DNA of 64,000 nt. It comes from an uncultured Lactobacillus sp. (GTDB lineage: Bacteria > Bacillota > Bacilli > Lactobacillales > Lactobacillaceae). The stretch is from assembly GCA_910587695.1 (NCBI GenBank), contig CAJUNC010000007.1, forward strand, positions 1 to 64,000, written 5' to 3'. Made by a program: the position numbers and the translations under genes. Within the stretch, counting starts at the first letter, position 1. Each line of letters starts with the position of its first letter. Below are positions 34,385-43,297 of the stretch, one piece after another. The notes beneath the pieces are model-generated. The model was not told where the DNA came from. It was given only the letters and a program-made list of their open reading frames with translations, and searched no databases.

Positions 34385-35722
34385 TTAGAATAAGCTCGTG
34401 ATCGCACGCCAGCCGATCACAAAAATATTAGCTTTCTTAACTTCTGTAGTCGTTTGAGCATCAGCGCTCAAGTAGTCTGTTCCATCCAAGAAGTACATTG
34501 CTTGATCTTTAGCTTTGATCTGTAAAGTACCAACCTTTTGGCCTTTCTTCAATGGAGCTTGTAAACCATCTTTTTTGTATAATTTCTTGTTACCAACAGC
34601 TTTAGCACTCAGTTGATCCTTAGAAACACCACTCTTCAACCAAACATCTGTCTTAGATGCCAAAGAAACTTTAACATCTAGGTCTTTACCATGGTAAACC
34701 GGTAAAGCATTAGTCTTTTTAAAGGTCGTTCCCTTAGCCAAAGAAGTATAAGTATAATTGTTGTAGCAATATGACATTAATTTTTGCGTTTCTTCAAAAC
34801 GTGAAAGGTCCTCTTGGCTATCATGTTTAGCGCCTAAGACGATCGTGATCAAACGATGACCATCTTTATTGACTGTTGCGGCAAAACATGCACCAGCTGA
34901 ATCAGATGTACCTGTTTTCAAACCGTCAACTGGTAGTTCACTATAAGCCTTAGCTAAACCAGGTAGCATCCAATTCCAGTTTTCCATTTCAGTTTGATCA
35001 GTTCCGTTATTGAATTTCATCCGAGTGATCTTGGTCGTCTTCAACACTTCAGGATAATCCTTGATCAAACGTTGGCTCAAGATCGCCATATCTTTAGCAG
35101 AGAATTTATTTTCCGCATCATCGGCAGCCCCAGGATACTTACCATCCTTGACTTCACCGTTAGCTAAACCATTAGCCGTGTAAAGTTCGACATCTTTTAA
35201 GCCCATCTTCTTAGCTTCTTTACGCGCTAGATCGATAAAGTTCTTTTGAGTCCCACCAACAGCATCAGCTAAAGCCATCGCAGCCCCATTAGCTGAATAG
35301 ATCAAAGTAGCTTGGTATAACTCCCGCACGGTATAACTTTGACCTTCTTTTAATGGAACATTGGAAAGTGTAGTATCTTGGCTGACTTCTTGAGCAGCCT
35401 TACCGGGGGTCACTTTTTGATCCCACTTAAGTTTACCGTTATCAATCGCTTGCAATACCATGTAGGCGGTCATCAATTTTGACATGGAAGCTACTGGTAA
35501 AGCTTGATCTGCGTTTTTAGCATATAAAATTTGCCCTGTATTAGCGTCGACTGCGATCGCAGCCTTAGCATCGAGCTGTAATGAACTGTCAGTATCAGCT
35601 GGCAAGGCTGTATCAGCTTTGGCAGTTGCCACTTTGAGTCCGCTAAAACTAACCACGGAAAATACGATCACAGCCGTTGCTAGAGCTGTGACTACTTTTT
35701 GTAAAGATTTTAAAAATGTCAT
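34385..35722 (-). CDS. dacA: D-alanyl-D-alanine carboxypeptidase (PBP5 type)
   Basis: 445 residues. A signal peptide (hydrophobic 12-30, cleavage probably after ATAKA near 36) precedes the penicillin-binding domain: SxxK at Ser79-Lys82 (SMSK), SxN at Ser143-Asn145, KTG at 269-271. A C-terminal beta-rich PBP5 domain and a terminal amphipathic segment (NIFVIGWRAITSLF) that anchors it to the membrane follow. It trims the terminal D-Ala of peptidoglycan stem peptides. Confidence 0.95.
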   Translation of the reverse strand: MTFLKSLQKVVTALATAVIVFSVVSFSGLKVATAKADTALPADTDSSLQLDAKAAIAVDANTGQILYAKNADQALPVASMSKLMTAYMVLQAIDNGKLKWDQKVTPGKAAQEVSQDTTLSNVPLKEGQSYTVRELYQATLIYSANGAAMALADAVGGTQKNFIDLARKEAKKMGLKDVELYTANGLANGEVKDGKYPGAADDAENKFSAKDMAILSQRLIKDYPEVLKTTKITRMKFNNGTDQTEMENWNWMLPGLAKAYSELPVDGLKTGTSDSAGACFAATVNKDGHRLITIVLGAKHDSQEDLSRFEETQKLMSYCYNNYTYTSLAKGTTFKKTNALPVYHGKDLDVKVSLASKTDVWLKSGVSKDQLSAKAVGNKKLYKKDGLQAPLKKGQKVGTLQIKAKDQAMYFLDGTDYLSADAQTTTEVKKANIFVIGWRAITSLF

Positions 35723-35756
35723 CTTTCTAAGTTCCTCTCACTTAATCTCATCTATA

Positions 35757-35785
35757 AGAATACCCAAAATATCAAAACTAATCAA
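35757..35785 (-). promoter_or_regulatory. dacA promoter
   Basis: TTGATT (35785-35780), 17-base spacer, TATTCT (35762-35757) preceded by GGG, minus strand, 35 bases before the start codon. Confidence 0.55.
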
Positions 35786-35817
35786 TAAGAAACATGCTCT
35801 TTTCTGCTTACAATACT

Positions 35818-35856
35818 AAACCAGTTTTGAAGCCCAAAGCACCTCAAAACTGGTCT
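35818..35856 (-). terminator. Hairpin after the sensor kinase gene
   Basis: ACCAGTTTTGA / TCAAAACTGGT with a 16-base loop, on the 3' side of the kinase gene; the T-run is weak (TTTAG). Confidence 0.6.
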
Positions 35857-35872
35857 AATAATAATCATCTAG

Positions 35873-37024
35873 CTACTGACGTACTAAACTGTCAGCGTGT
35901 TTGATCGGAAAATGCATGATAAACTCTGTCAATTCGGCATCTGAAGTTACATAAATATAACCATGGTGTCTTTCAACGATACCTTGGGCGATCGCCAACC
36001 CAAGCCCTGAGCCCCCAGTTTCTCGCGATCGCGAACTTTCAGCCCGATAGAACCGATCAAAGACCTGTTCTAATGACTTTTGTGGGATCGGTTCACCATC
36101 ATTAGCGATCGTTACTTTGAGTTCTTTTTCGCTCACCAGCACAGCTTTAAGATAGATATTCTTACCACCAGCTCCATATTTCAAAGCATTAGACACTAGG
36201 TTATTGAAGACCCGAGCTAGTTTTTCACCATCAGCTTCGATCACCAACGGTTCGGCTGGAACATCAACATGGATCGCCATCCCTTTTTTGTTAGCTTCCA
36301 GTTCGTAACTAGCTGCCACTTGTTCTAACATCGCACCGATGTCCAACTGCACAATATTTAAGGTTACACCTTCTTGTCTGACCTTAGTATATTCAAACAA
36401 GTCATCGACTAAAGATTTCATCTGATTGGCTTTTAAAAAGGCTATATGGGTATATTGCAACAATTCTTCATCATTATTATATTGTTTATTTTCGATCAGG
36501 CCTAGATATCCAATGACCGATGTCAATGGTGTACGAATATCGTGACTGACATTTGTCACTAACTCATCTTTTGAACGTTCGATCCGTCGCTCTTCTTCCA
36601 TCGCATTGATCGTACTATCAACTAACGAGTTGACACTTTCTACGACTCGTTGCATCTGACCACTTAGCTTAAATGGTATCCGATGATCAAAATGCCCTGA
36701 AGCAATATAGTGCAACTCGGCAATAACGTGACGCAACTGCATCTGCCGGTAACGCCGCATTAAACGCCAATAGACGATACCACAATCTGCAATGATCATC
36801 ATCAAGGTAAATAAACCACCCCAGCTCCAGATCTGGAGATCCGTCGGTCCTAAAAATAGCGACATCTTGATCTGAAAGATCCCATTTTGTAAACCTGGAT
36901 TATTCGAGATCTCCTGATTAACGATCATAAAGATCGACATGTTGAGCAACAATAACAAGATGACCGTTACTATCCCTTCACCAAAGAGCTCACTTTTTTC
37001 CCGCGCTGTCAGTGAAAATTTCAT
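35873..37024 (-). CDS. Sensor histidine kinase
   Basis: 383 residues. Two membrane segments (about 17-37 and 66-88) enclose a short outer loop of only about 28 residues. A HAMP-like linker follows. The H-box is SHDIRTPLTSVIGYL (His161), then the N-box NNLVSNALKYG, G1/F box and GGSGLGLAIAQG. The small outer loop points to sensing within the membrane, as in cell-envelope-stress kinases (CroS/VanS-like is possible). It follows the regulator gene by 21 bases, with GAGGTGAGCGG before ATG. Next to dacA, a cell-wall role is plausible but not shown. Confidence 0.92.
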   Translation of the reverse strand: MKFSLTAREKSELFGEGIVTVILLLLLNMSIFMIVNQEISNNPGLQNGIFQIKMSLFLGPTDLQIWSWGGLFTLMMIIADCGIVYWRLMRRYRQMQLRHVIAELHYIASGHFDHRIPFKLSGQMQRVVESVNSLVDSTINAMEEERRIERSKDELVTNVSHDIRTPLTSVIGYLGLIENKQYNNDEELLQYTHIAFLKANQMKSLVDDLFEYTKVRQEGVTLNIVQLDIGAMLEQVAASYELEANKKGMAIHVDVPAEPLVIEADGEKLARVFNNLVSNALKYGAGGKNIYLKAVLVSEKELKVTIANDGEPIPQKSLEQVFDRFYRAESSRSRETGGSGLGLAIAQGIVERHHGYIYVTSDAELTEFIMHFPIKHADSLVRQ

Positions 37025-37045
37025 CCGCTCACCTCATCAACTTAC

Positions 37046-37735
37046 TTAACGTGATTCGATCTTATAACCTACGCCCCAAACCGTTTGGATAACTTTTTCG
37101 CCACCAGTAGCTTCTTCGATCTTATCGCGCAAGTGGCTCACATGGACCATAACTGTTTTAGCCGAAACAACGGACTCTTGTTGCCAAACACGTTCAAAGA
37201 TCTCATCAGCCGAAAAGACACGGTTAGGGTGACTGGCCAAGAGATATAAGATCCCAAATTCTAAGGCTGTCAATGAGATCTCCTTACCATTGACCGTTTC
37301 GACCTCGTGAGAATCTTTTTTGATGATCAAAGAGCCTACCTCGATTTGATCAGGCTCATTATTTTTCACTTCATGTTGTGAACGGCGCAATAATGATTTA
37401 ACACGTGCCATAACTTCCAAAGGATTAAATGGCTTTGTCACATAATCATCGGCACCTTGAACTAAACCTTGGATCTTATCAAGGTCATCTGTTTTAGCTG
37501 ATAACATCAAGATCGGGATCTGGCTGTCTTTTCGAACAGCACGCACAACTGCCATCCCATCTAATTGTGGCATCATCACATCTAAGATCATCAGATCGAT
37601 ATCTGGGTTAGTATTGATCTTCGTGATCGCTTCTTTACCATTATAGGCTTTTTCGACATCATAGCCCTCATTTTTAACATATATACTTAATAATTCAACG
37701 ATATCTTTATCGTCATCGACAATTAAAATCTTCAT
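37046..37735 (-). CDS. OmpR family response regulator
   Basis: 229 residues. Receiver domain with acidic pocket DDD at 7-9, phospho-acceptor Asp52 (LMILDVMMP), Thr/Ser in MLSAKT and Lys in YVTKPF; then a winged-helix DNA-binding domain (about 130-227, ending VIQTVWGVGYKIE). It pairs with the kinase gene that follows. ATG lies behind a run of seven G. Confidence 0.95.
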   Translation of the reverse strand: MKILIVDDDKDIVELLSIYVKNEGYDVEKAYNGKEAITKINTNPDIDLMILDVMMPQLDGMAVVRAVRKDSQIPILMLSAKTDDLDKIQGLVQGADDYVTKPFNPLEVMARVKSLLRRSQHEVKNNEPDQIEVGSLIIKKDSHEVETVNGKEISLTALEFGILYLLASHPNRVFSADEIFERVWQQESVVSAKTVMVHVSHLRDKIEEATGGEKVIQTVWGVGYKIESR

Positions 37736-37829
37736 AATGTCTGGTCCCCCCCTAAAGAAAACTTAATTCTATTTTTATTTTACCAAATACTTTGCTAAAT
37801 ATACTTAAAGAAATTCGTAAAAATCACGA

Positions 37830-38546
37830 CTATTTTACCCAAAATACTTGGTCATGGATAAAGTCAAACGGCCGATGCAAAGCATTCACCTCAAGTGGTC
37901 GACTCAACTTAGCAGTTTGCCAAAATTGTGGTGAATTCGTTGCTCCCTTAGCTTCACCGATCACGATAAGATCACCGTGCCACTGATGAGCGCGTAAAAA
38001 GTCTAAAATAGCACGATCACAAGTCGTTTGCTCTGGTGCCCACTCTAAAATAATGTTGTCCACCTGCTGATAATAGTTTTGGACTGCTACCAACGCATCA
38101 CATTGTTTGACATCACACCATGGATGCGGACGCGTATTATCTTGCGCTTGCCAATCAAAGTCATCGACTGCGATAACATTGGGTAGATTAGCCGCTAAAA
38201 CAGCATTGCCACACATTACTACTAGAGTTTTTCCGGGTTTTAGTTGCTGTTTGAAAGTCGCTAACCATGCCTGCGAAAAAACATGCCAGATCCCAAAATT
38301 TTCGATCAGTACTTGGCGCAACTCATTTAAGCAACTAACTAGTTCAAATAACTCAGGATGCTTAGTCATATGTAATTCAAGATAGTGGGTCGAAAAACTC
38401 AGCTTCGGTACTTCTTGTGGTATTTCATGTCTACTATAGGCTTTGACCACAGCTTGGACTTGAGTGATCTTTTGGTGGACTGTGGTCAAATTACCACACA
38501 TCCGGTCATAATATCGTAACCTAGCTAAATACTCATGCCATTCCAT
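37830..38546 (-). CDS. Unknown protein with methyltransferase-like fold
   Basis: 238 residues. After a helical N-terminal third, the stretch LKPGKTLVVMCGNAVLAANLPNVIAVDDFDW (about 118-148) looks like the nucleotide-binding motif I of a Rossmann or SAM-dependent methyltransferase, followed by NIILEWAPEQ and GDLIVIGEAKG strands. The Gly-rich motif is incomplete, so activity is uncertain. It is preceded by its own promoter and a terminator-like hairpin in the leader. ATG follows GGAAG; the TTG just before it is less likely. Confidence 0.6.
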   Translation of the reverse strand: MEWHEYLARLRYYDRMCGNLTTVHQKITQVQAVVKAYSRHEIPQEVPKLSFSTHYLELHMTKHPELFELVSCLNELRQVLIENFGIWHVFSQAWLATFKQQLKPGKTLVVMCGNAVLAANLPNVIAVDDFDWQAQDNTRPHPWCDVKQCDALVAVQNYYQQVDNIILEWAPEQTTCDRAILDFLRAHQWHGDLIVIGEAKGATNSPQFWQTAKLSRPLEVNALHRPFDFIHDQVFWVK

Positions 38547-38568
38547 CAAACAACTTCCTTATCCAATA

Positions 38569-38606
38569 AGCTAAAAAAGACCCAAATGACGCGCGGGTCA
38601 TCGGGT
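38569..38606 (-). terminator. Terminator-like hairpin in the leader of the unknown gene
   Basis: Minus strand AAAGACCCGATGAC / GTCATTTGGGTCTTTTTT, a strong stem with six T. It lies between the promoter at 38635-38662 and the start at 38546, so it is an attenuator or the 3' end of a short RNA. Confidence 0.8.
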
Positions 38607-38879
38607 CTTTACTTGGCTCACACTTCTTAAGCCTATTATAACAAAATTATTCTTAAATCAAATCTAAAACACTTATCTTTTTAATCTAGGCACGATCCTT
38701 GGTTCTGGATCGTAGCCATTGTCTCATCACGAGAACTCTTGTGGCTACCAATTTTTTGAGCCGATCTGTGTGTAGTAGATCCTTCCACTCTGCCTACTTA
38801 CTTTAAATAATTAAAACACACTATGACACTTTTGGTGGAGACTTGCTTATCCATACGGCGCTGAACGCTTTGGCTCACT
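38607..38879. other. Gene-free stretch after proA with structured sequence
   Basis: No reading frame of note. On the minus strand it holds an inverted repeat GTAGCCAC...TGGCTAC nested with ACGATCC-AGAACCAA-GGATCGT (about 38694-38750), then AT-rich sequence with a promoter. Next to proA, ATACGGCGCTGAACGCTTTGG resembles the right flank of the 31-kb palindrome (ATACGGAGCTACCCGTGCTG), so this may be a decayed copy of the same element. Confidence 0.4.
38635..38662 (-). promoter_or_regulatory. Promoter upstream of the leader hairpin
   Basis: TTTGAT (38662-38657), 16-base spacer, perfect TATAAT (38640-38635) on the minus strand. The leader begins around 38628. Confidence 0.55.
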
Positions 38880-40124
38880 CTATCTTATTTGTCCTTGTCC
38901 GCTGATCACGTACTTAGTCGTTGTTAGAGCCTCTAAGCCCATCGGTCCACGCGCATGTAATTTTTGCGTCGAGATGCCGATCTCAGCTCCAAAGCCAAAG
39001 ACAAATCCATCCGTGAAACGCGTCGAAGCATTGATGTAAACACTTGAAGCATCAACCTCATTTACAAACCGTTGCCCGTTTGCATAACTGTCGGTCACGA
39101 TCGCCTCTGAATGCTTCGTATTGTGCGTATTGATATGCACGATCGCTTCTGTCAAACTATCAACGACTTTTACCGCTAAAATATAGTCATTATACTCTGT
39201 ATCCCAGTCGCGTTCACTTGCTGGGACTGCTGCATCCCCTAAGATCTCACAAGTGCGAGCATCCCCGCGTAACTCGACATTGTACTTAGCCAATGCATCT
39301 GCGATCTGAGGCAAGAACTCCTCAGCCACATCTGCATGAACAACTAAAGTCTCAGCCGCATTGCAAACAGATGGGCGTTGACACTTAGCGTTGACTACGA
39401 TTTCTTCAGCCATCGCTAGATCTGCCTGACTATCTATATAAACATGACAATTTCCCGCTCCCGTTTCGATCACTGGCACAGTTGCTTTTTGAACGACGGT
39501 TTGGATCAAACGCGCTGAACCACGCGGGATCAAGACATCTAAATAGCCATTCAGCTGCATGAACTTTTCAGCTGTTCGGTGCGATGTTTCTGTGATGATT
39601 TGGATCGCTTCTTTAGCGATACCATTTTCAACTAGAACTTGTTGTAAGATCTCAGTCAATTTGATATTTGTCGCTAAAGCTTCCTTACCCCCACGCAAGA
39701 TCACAGCATTCCCTGCTTTAAAGCACAGACCGGCCGCATCGACCGTCACATTTGGCCGCGCCTCATAGATCATTCCCACGACACCTAAAGGAACTCGACG
39801 TTGCACGATATAAAGCCCATCTTGATTGATCCAACCTTTATCAACGTTTCCGATCGGATCTGCCAAAGCCGCGACCTGCTTTAAACCTTCAGCAATATCT
39901 TTGATCCGCGCTTCATCTAAAGTCAAACGATCAACAAAGCTTGCCTTCATCTCAGTTGCTTTTTCTAGATCAACTTGGTTAGCTGTAATGATCGCAGGCG
40001 CATTATCCACTAAAGCTTGCGCCATCGCCTTTAAGATCATATTTTTTTGTTTGGTGCTCATCTGCGCTAATTTAAATGCCGCTTTTCTTGCAGCAATTCC
40101 CATTTTTTCCAAATCAAGTACCAT
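38880..40124 (-). CDS. proA: Gamma-glutamyl phosphate reductase
   Basis: 414 residues, standard length. It reduces gamma-glutamyl phosphate with NADPH in proline synthesis. The catalytic cysteine is in CQRPSVCNAAETL and the dinucleotide-binding part includes RGGKEALATN; FGFGAEIGISTQKLHARGPMGLEALTT is the conserved C-terminal block. It begins at the last base of proB (one-base overlap) with GGAGG inside proB. No proC is in the window. Confidence 0.97.
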   Translation of the reverse strand: MVLDLEKMGIAARKAAFKLAQMSTKQKNMILKAMAQALVDNAPAIITANQVDLEKATEMKASFVDRLTLDEARIKDIAEGLKQVAALADPIGNVDKGWINQDGLYIVQRRVPLGVVGMIYEARPNVTVDAAGLCFKAGNAVILRGGKEALATNIKLTEILQQVLVENGIAKEAIQIITETSHRTAEKFMQLNGYLDVLIPRGSARLIQTVVQKATVPVIETGAGNCHVYIDSQADLAMAEEIVVNAKCQRPSVCNAAETLVVHADVAEEFLPQIADALAKYNVELRGDARTCEILGDAAVPASERDWDTEYNDYILAVKVVDSLTEAIVHINTHNTKHSEAIVTDSYANGQRFVNEVDASSVYINASTRFTDGFVFGFGAEIGISTQKLHARGPMGLEALTTTKYVISGQGQIR

Positions 40125-40933
40125 TATTTTTCCTCCTTTACAAATAATGTTCCTAAAGGTTCACCCTTGACGAGATCAAAAATGATCGCTGGATCTTGCC
40201 CGTTAGCTAAGATCATCATCTTATCATTTTCAAGCATTCTTTTTGCTGCTTTCAACTTGGTCATCATCCCGCCAGTTCCAAATTTAGAACCCTTGCCACC
40301 AGCAGCTTCTAAAGCTGTTTCATCGATCTTTGCGATCCGTTCAAATAGTTTAGCATCAGCATATTTACGCGGATTCTTATCAAAGAAGCCATCAATATCA
40401 GATAACATCACCAAAAGATCGGCATCCACGATCGAAGAGACGATCGCTGAAAGTTGGTCGTTATCCCCAAACTTAGTATGATGATCCATCTCATCGACAG
40501 CAACTGTATCATTTTCATTAACGATCGGGATCACACCCCATTCCAATAAGCTATTGAACGTATTCAAAGCATTTTTTCGACTCAAAGGGTATTCTAAAAC
40601 GTCATGCGTTAATAAGATCTGTCCGATCCGTTGACCGTAAAGTGAGAAACGTTGTTGATACACTGACATCAAACCACTTTGGCCGATCGCTGCTAACGCC
40701 TGTTGAGCTGGGATCGATTCGGGTCGTTCGTGCAAGCCCACTTGTCCCATACCAACACCGATCGCCCCAGAAGAGACCAAGACGACTTGTTTACCGTCAT
40801 TGACAAGACCGGTCAAGACATAACACAATTGGTCAATAGCATGGAAATTGACTTTACCGTTGGGGTGGATCAATGTACTTGTCCCCACTTTAACTACGAT
40901 CCTTTTTGCATCAAGCTGGCGTTTTTTAGCCAT
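40124..40933 (-). CDS. proB: Glutamate 5-kinase, short form
   Basis: 269 residues: only the amino-acid-kinase domain, without the C-terminal PUA domain of the 367-residue enzymes, as in many lactobacilli and streptococci. KRIVVKVGTSTL at the N-terminus, SSGAIGVGMG, NENDTVAVDE and the GTGGMMTKLKAAKRM block are visible. It phosphorylates glutamate in the first step of proline synthesis. ATG follows GGAGG. A minus-strand TATAAT (40972-40967) lies just upstream, so proBA may have its own promoter. Confidence 0.96.
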   Translation of the reverse strand: MAKKRQLDAKRIVVKVGTSTLIHPNGKVNFHAIDQLCYVLTGLVNDGKQVVLVSSGAIGVGMGQVGLHERPESIPAQQALAAIGQSGLMSVYQQRFSLYGQRIGQILLTHDVLEYPLSRKNALNTFNSLLEWGVIPIVNENDTVAVDEMDHHTKFGDNDQLSAIVSSIVDADLLVMLSDIDGFFDKNPRKYADAKLFERIAKIDETALEAAGGKGSKFGTGGMMTKLKAAKRMLENDKMMILANGQDPAIIFDLVKGEPLGTLFVKEEK

Positions 40934-40984
40934 GGTTTTTCCTCCAAAATAAAAGTTCTTGATTTAATTATACTATATTTTATA

Positions 40985-41845
40985 CTAACTGTTTTCTTTT
41001 AGCTTCTTAGTCTTTTGATTTTGATCTTGTTCTAAAACATATCGGTTGATCAACTCGATGATCTGATCATTTTGAGGCAAGTCAGAATGCTGGGCATCTC
41101 TACCAGTCACCGTGATCTGAGTAAAATGCTTCACGATCCCTTGATAGATATATTTCCCCGCTTCAACACTACGCTCAGGAACTAATCCATCAGAGTCATA
41201 AGTCTCCGTCCCTGCAACAGTATAAACTGAGAGATCTGTTGGGAGCTTCTTACGATTCTTGATAAAATCAGCTAGCATTTGCGTCTTTCGCTGTAGCGAA
41301 GTTTCCGAGAAGTTATATGGCGTTCCGACCGTCATCAAGACTTTTGCTTGAATATCATATTTAGGTAGGTAATTTTCTAAAAAGGCTGTATAGATCAAGC
41401 CACCATTTGAATGACCAAATGCTTTGAAGTTATTGAATTCGTATTGCTCACTCAACTGCTCAAAAGCTTTATCGAACATTTTTGCTTGCTTTAAGATATT
41501 GCTGTAACCATCTTTATTATTTTCAAACCCGACCACGATAAATGGCTCATTATCTTTAGCATTGATCTTGCCTGAATACTTGATCGTGCCATCGTTATAG
41601 ACTTTGACTTTCAACAAACTATGCTTTTTTTGGCTTCGACTATTGATCTTTTTGATCAAAGCATCAAAACGATTTTCGGTAGCGGAACTCCCAGGGATCA
41701 TGATCACAGGTGAAAGACGCGAATTATGCCACCGTGCCAGATCTTTAACATTTTGTCGCGTCCAAATAAATGATGGGATCGCTAGACAAAAAAGGATCAG
41801 CAATACCAGTAGTGTTATCCCCATACCACGCTTATTGATCTGCAT
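40985..41845 (-). CDS. DUF915 family membrane-anchored alpha/beta hydrolase
   Basis: 286 residues. An N-terminal anchor or uncleaved signal (about 9-29) precedes the hydrolase domain, with the PVIMIPGSSAT strand, nucleophile elbow GHSNGGL and late His in RDAQHSDLPQND. The DUF915 family comprises cell-surface hydrolases with lipase-like folds; substrate unknown. The start codon lies 14 bases inside the end of the PTS IIC gene, with its AGGTG there too. The pair must be translated together. Confidence 0.9.
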   Translation of the reverse strand: MQINKRGMGITLLVLLILFCLAIPSFIWTRQNVKDLARWHNSRLSPVIMIPGSSATENRFDALIKKINSRSQKKHSLLKVKVYNDGTIKYSGKINAKDNEPFIVVGFENNKDGYSNILKQAKMFDKAFEQLSEQYEFNNFKAFGHSNGGLIYTAFLENYLPKYDIQAKVLMTVGTPYNFSETSLQRKTQMLADFIKNRKKLPTDLSVYTVAGTETYDSDGLVPERSVEAGKYIYQGIVKHFTQITVTGRDAQHSDLPQNDQIIELINRYVLEQDQNQKTKKLKENS

Positions 41846-43139
41846 CTACTTCACCTGCTCTCTTACGTTCATTATCTAAAGCTCCTGCGATCTTCTCTGC
41901 AAATCTGACAAAGGGTAGATATAGTAATATGTCACAAAGTAACAATCCAAAAGTAAAGAGCAATACGCCCCAAGAACCATTTGTCCCAATAAAAGCGTAT
42001 AAAACACCTGGTGTTGTCGTCAAAACCGGATAGACTGCGGGTGGAACTAGACCACTCAATAGCGCTAAAGCTCCAATTACCATATTAAATAGTGGAATAA
42101 CTAAAAATGGTAACAGATAAAACGGATTGAACAATAGTGGTAGACCGATCATAAAAGCTGCATTAGTATTGAACATGCTCGGTAAAACGGTCCAACTAGC
42201 TAGTTTACGCGTATTTTGACGTTTAGCCACAAGAAATATCGCTAAGATCAAACCCAAAGTTGCCCCAGTTCCTCCTAAGGCGCCATAACTAAAATATAGC
42301 GTATTAGCATTGAACTTCTCGGGTACTTTAGCTAGATCACTATGACTCAAAGCATAACTCAAATTTTTGAGCGCACTTTGGTCACTATCAAATGTATTGT
42401 TGGTGTATGGACCACTAAGACCTAACCAAGACAGCAATAGCGTTATACTAGCAAAAAACATTACCGCCCAAAAACCACTTTGTTTAGCTGCTTGACTTTG
42501 AAGCCAACTACCAACACCTTCAAAGATCTGATATTTGAACAAAAACCCTAATAAAATATTGCAAACTACCGCAAATAATAGGGCAACAGTCAATGGTAAT
42601 AGACCTTTAAATGAGCGGGCTAATAATTCCTGACCATGTTCTGACCTTTTATTTGCTTGTTTACTCAAATATTTAAACACCAGTCCCACACAATAACCGA
42701 TCGCTAATCCTAAAATCAACCCGGGAAACCCCAACAGATCGAGGCGAAAGTTGAACTGCCCATTATTTCCCGATGACCGCTGATAACAGATAGCTAAAAA
42801 GACTAACAATCCAGTCAAACTAGCTAATTGTTCGTCACGTTTAAAAAATTGTGCAGTATACTTTGCTGAAATACTTGCAGCCAGCAAAGCGATCACACCA
42901 GCAGTCAACATATAAATACTGCCAAATAACTGATTAGCTGCTCGATAGTGCGGTAACCATTTATCGATCAAGATCAGATTTCCTAGATATCCATCGGGAT
43001 GTAGTAAAGAAAATTCGATCACTTGCGCAAAGCTTCCCAATAGAATAAATGGAAATAACACTGAAAACGTGCGCTGGATTATTCTAAAAAAAGACCATTT
43101 GCGAATTCTTAGACCTAAGACAATAATTCTTTGTTCCAT
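41832..43139 (-). CDS. Orphan PTS IIC-like membrane protein
   Basis: 435 residues, about ten hydrophobic segments, with EIIC motifs: FNANTLYFSYGALGGTGATLGL and SMFNTNAAFMIGLPLLFNPFYLLPFLVIPL (the NxxxxIGLPxxFNP core of the lactose/cellobiose-type IIC). Neither IIA nor IIB is near. It could use shared IIA/IIB proteins such as those at 20 kb, or act as a transporter without phosphorylation. It is fused at the translation level to a surface hydrolase gene. ATG follows GGGGG by seven bases. Confidence 0.85.
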   Translation of the reverse strand: MEQRIIVLGLRIRKWSFFRIIQRTFSVLFPFILLGSFAQVIEFSLLHPDGYLGNLILIDKWLPHYRAANQLFGSIYMLTAGVIALLAASISAKYTAQFFKRDEQLASLTGLLVFLAICYQRSSGNNGQFNFRLDLLGFPGLILGLAIGYCVGLVFKYLSKQANKRSEHGQELLARSFKGLLPLTVALLFAVVCNILLGFLFKYQIFEGVGSWLQSQAAKQSGFWAVMFFASITLLLSWLGLSGPYTNNTFDSDQSALKNLSYALSHSDLAKVPEKFNANTLYFSYGALGGTGATLGLILAIFLVAKRQNTRKLASWTVLPSMFNTNAAFMIGLPLLFNPFYLLPFLVIPLFNMVIGALALLSGLVPPAVYPVLTTTPGVLYAFIGTNGSWGVLLFTFGLLLCDILLYLPFVRFAEKIAGALDNERKRAGEVDADQ

Positions 43140-43224
43140 CGCTTTTCCCCCAAAAGTTCATTCTTTGTTCTCTAGTATAGCTTAATTTACGATGCTTTAA
43201 CATATATAGCACACAAAAGAAATC

Positions 43225-43252
43225 TTGCATTTTTTAGCAATTACGGTATATT
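43225..43252 (+). promoter_or_regulatory. Promoter of the purine permease gene
   Basis: TTGCAT (43225-43230), 16-base spacer, TATATT (43247-43252). The leader is only about 40 bases and carries no purine riboswitch. Confidence 0.6.
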
Positions 43253-43297
43253 AGATAACGTTGCTTTAAATCAATTTATATTGTGAGGTATTTTTCA

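Noticed and set aside
43140..43297. Purine riboswitch before the NCS2 permease
   Set aside because: The leader is about 40 bases after the promoter and lacks the three-way-junction signature.
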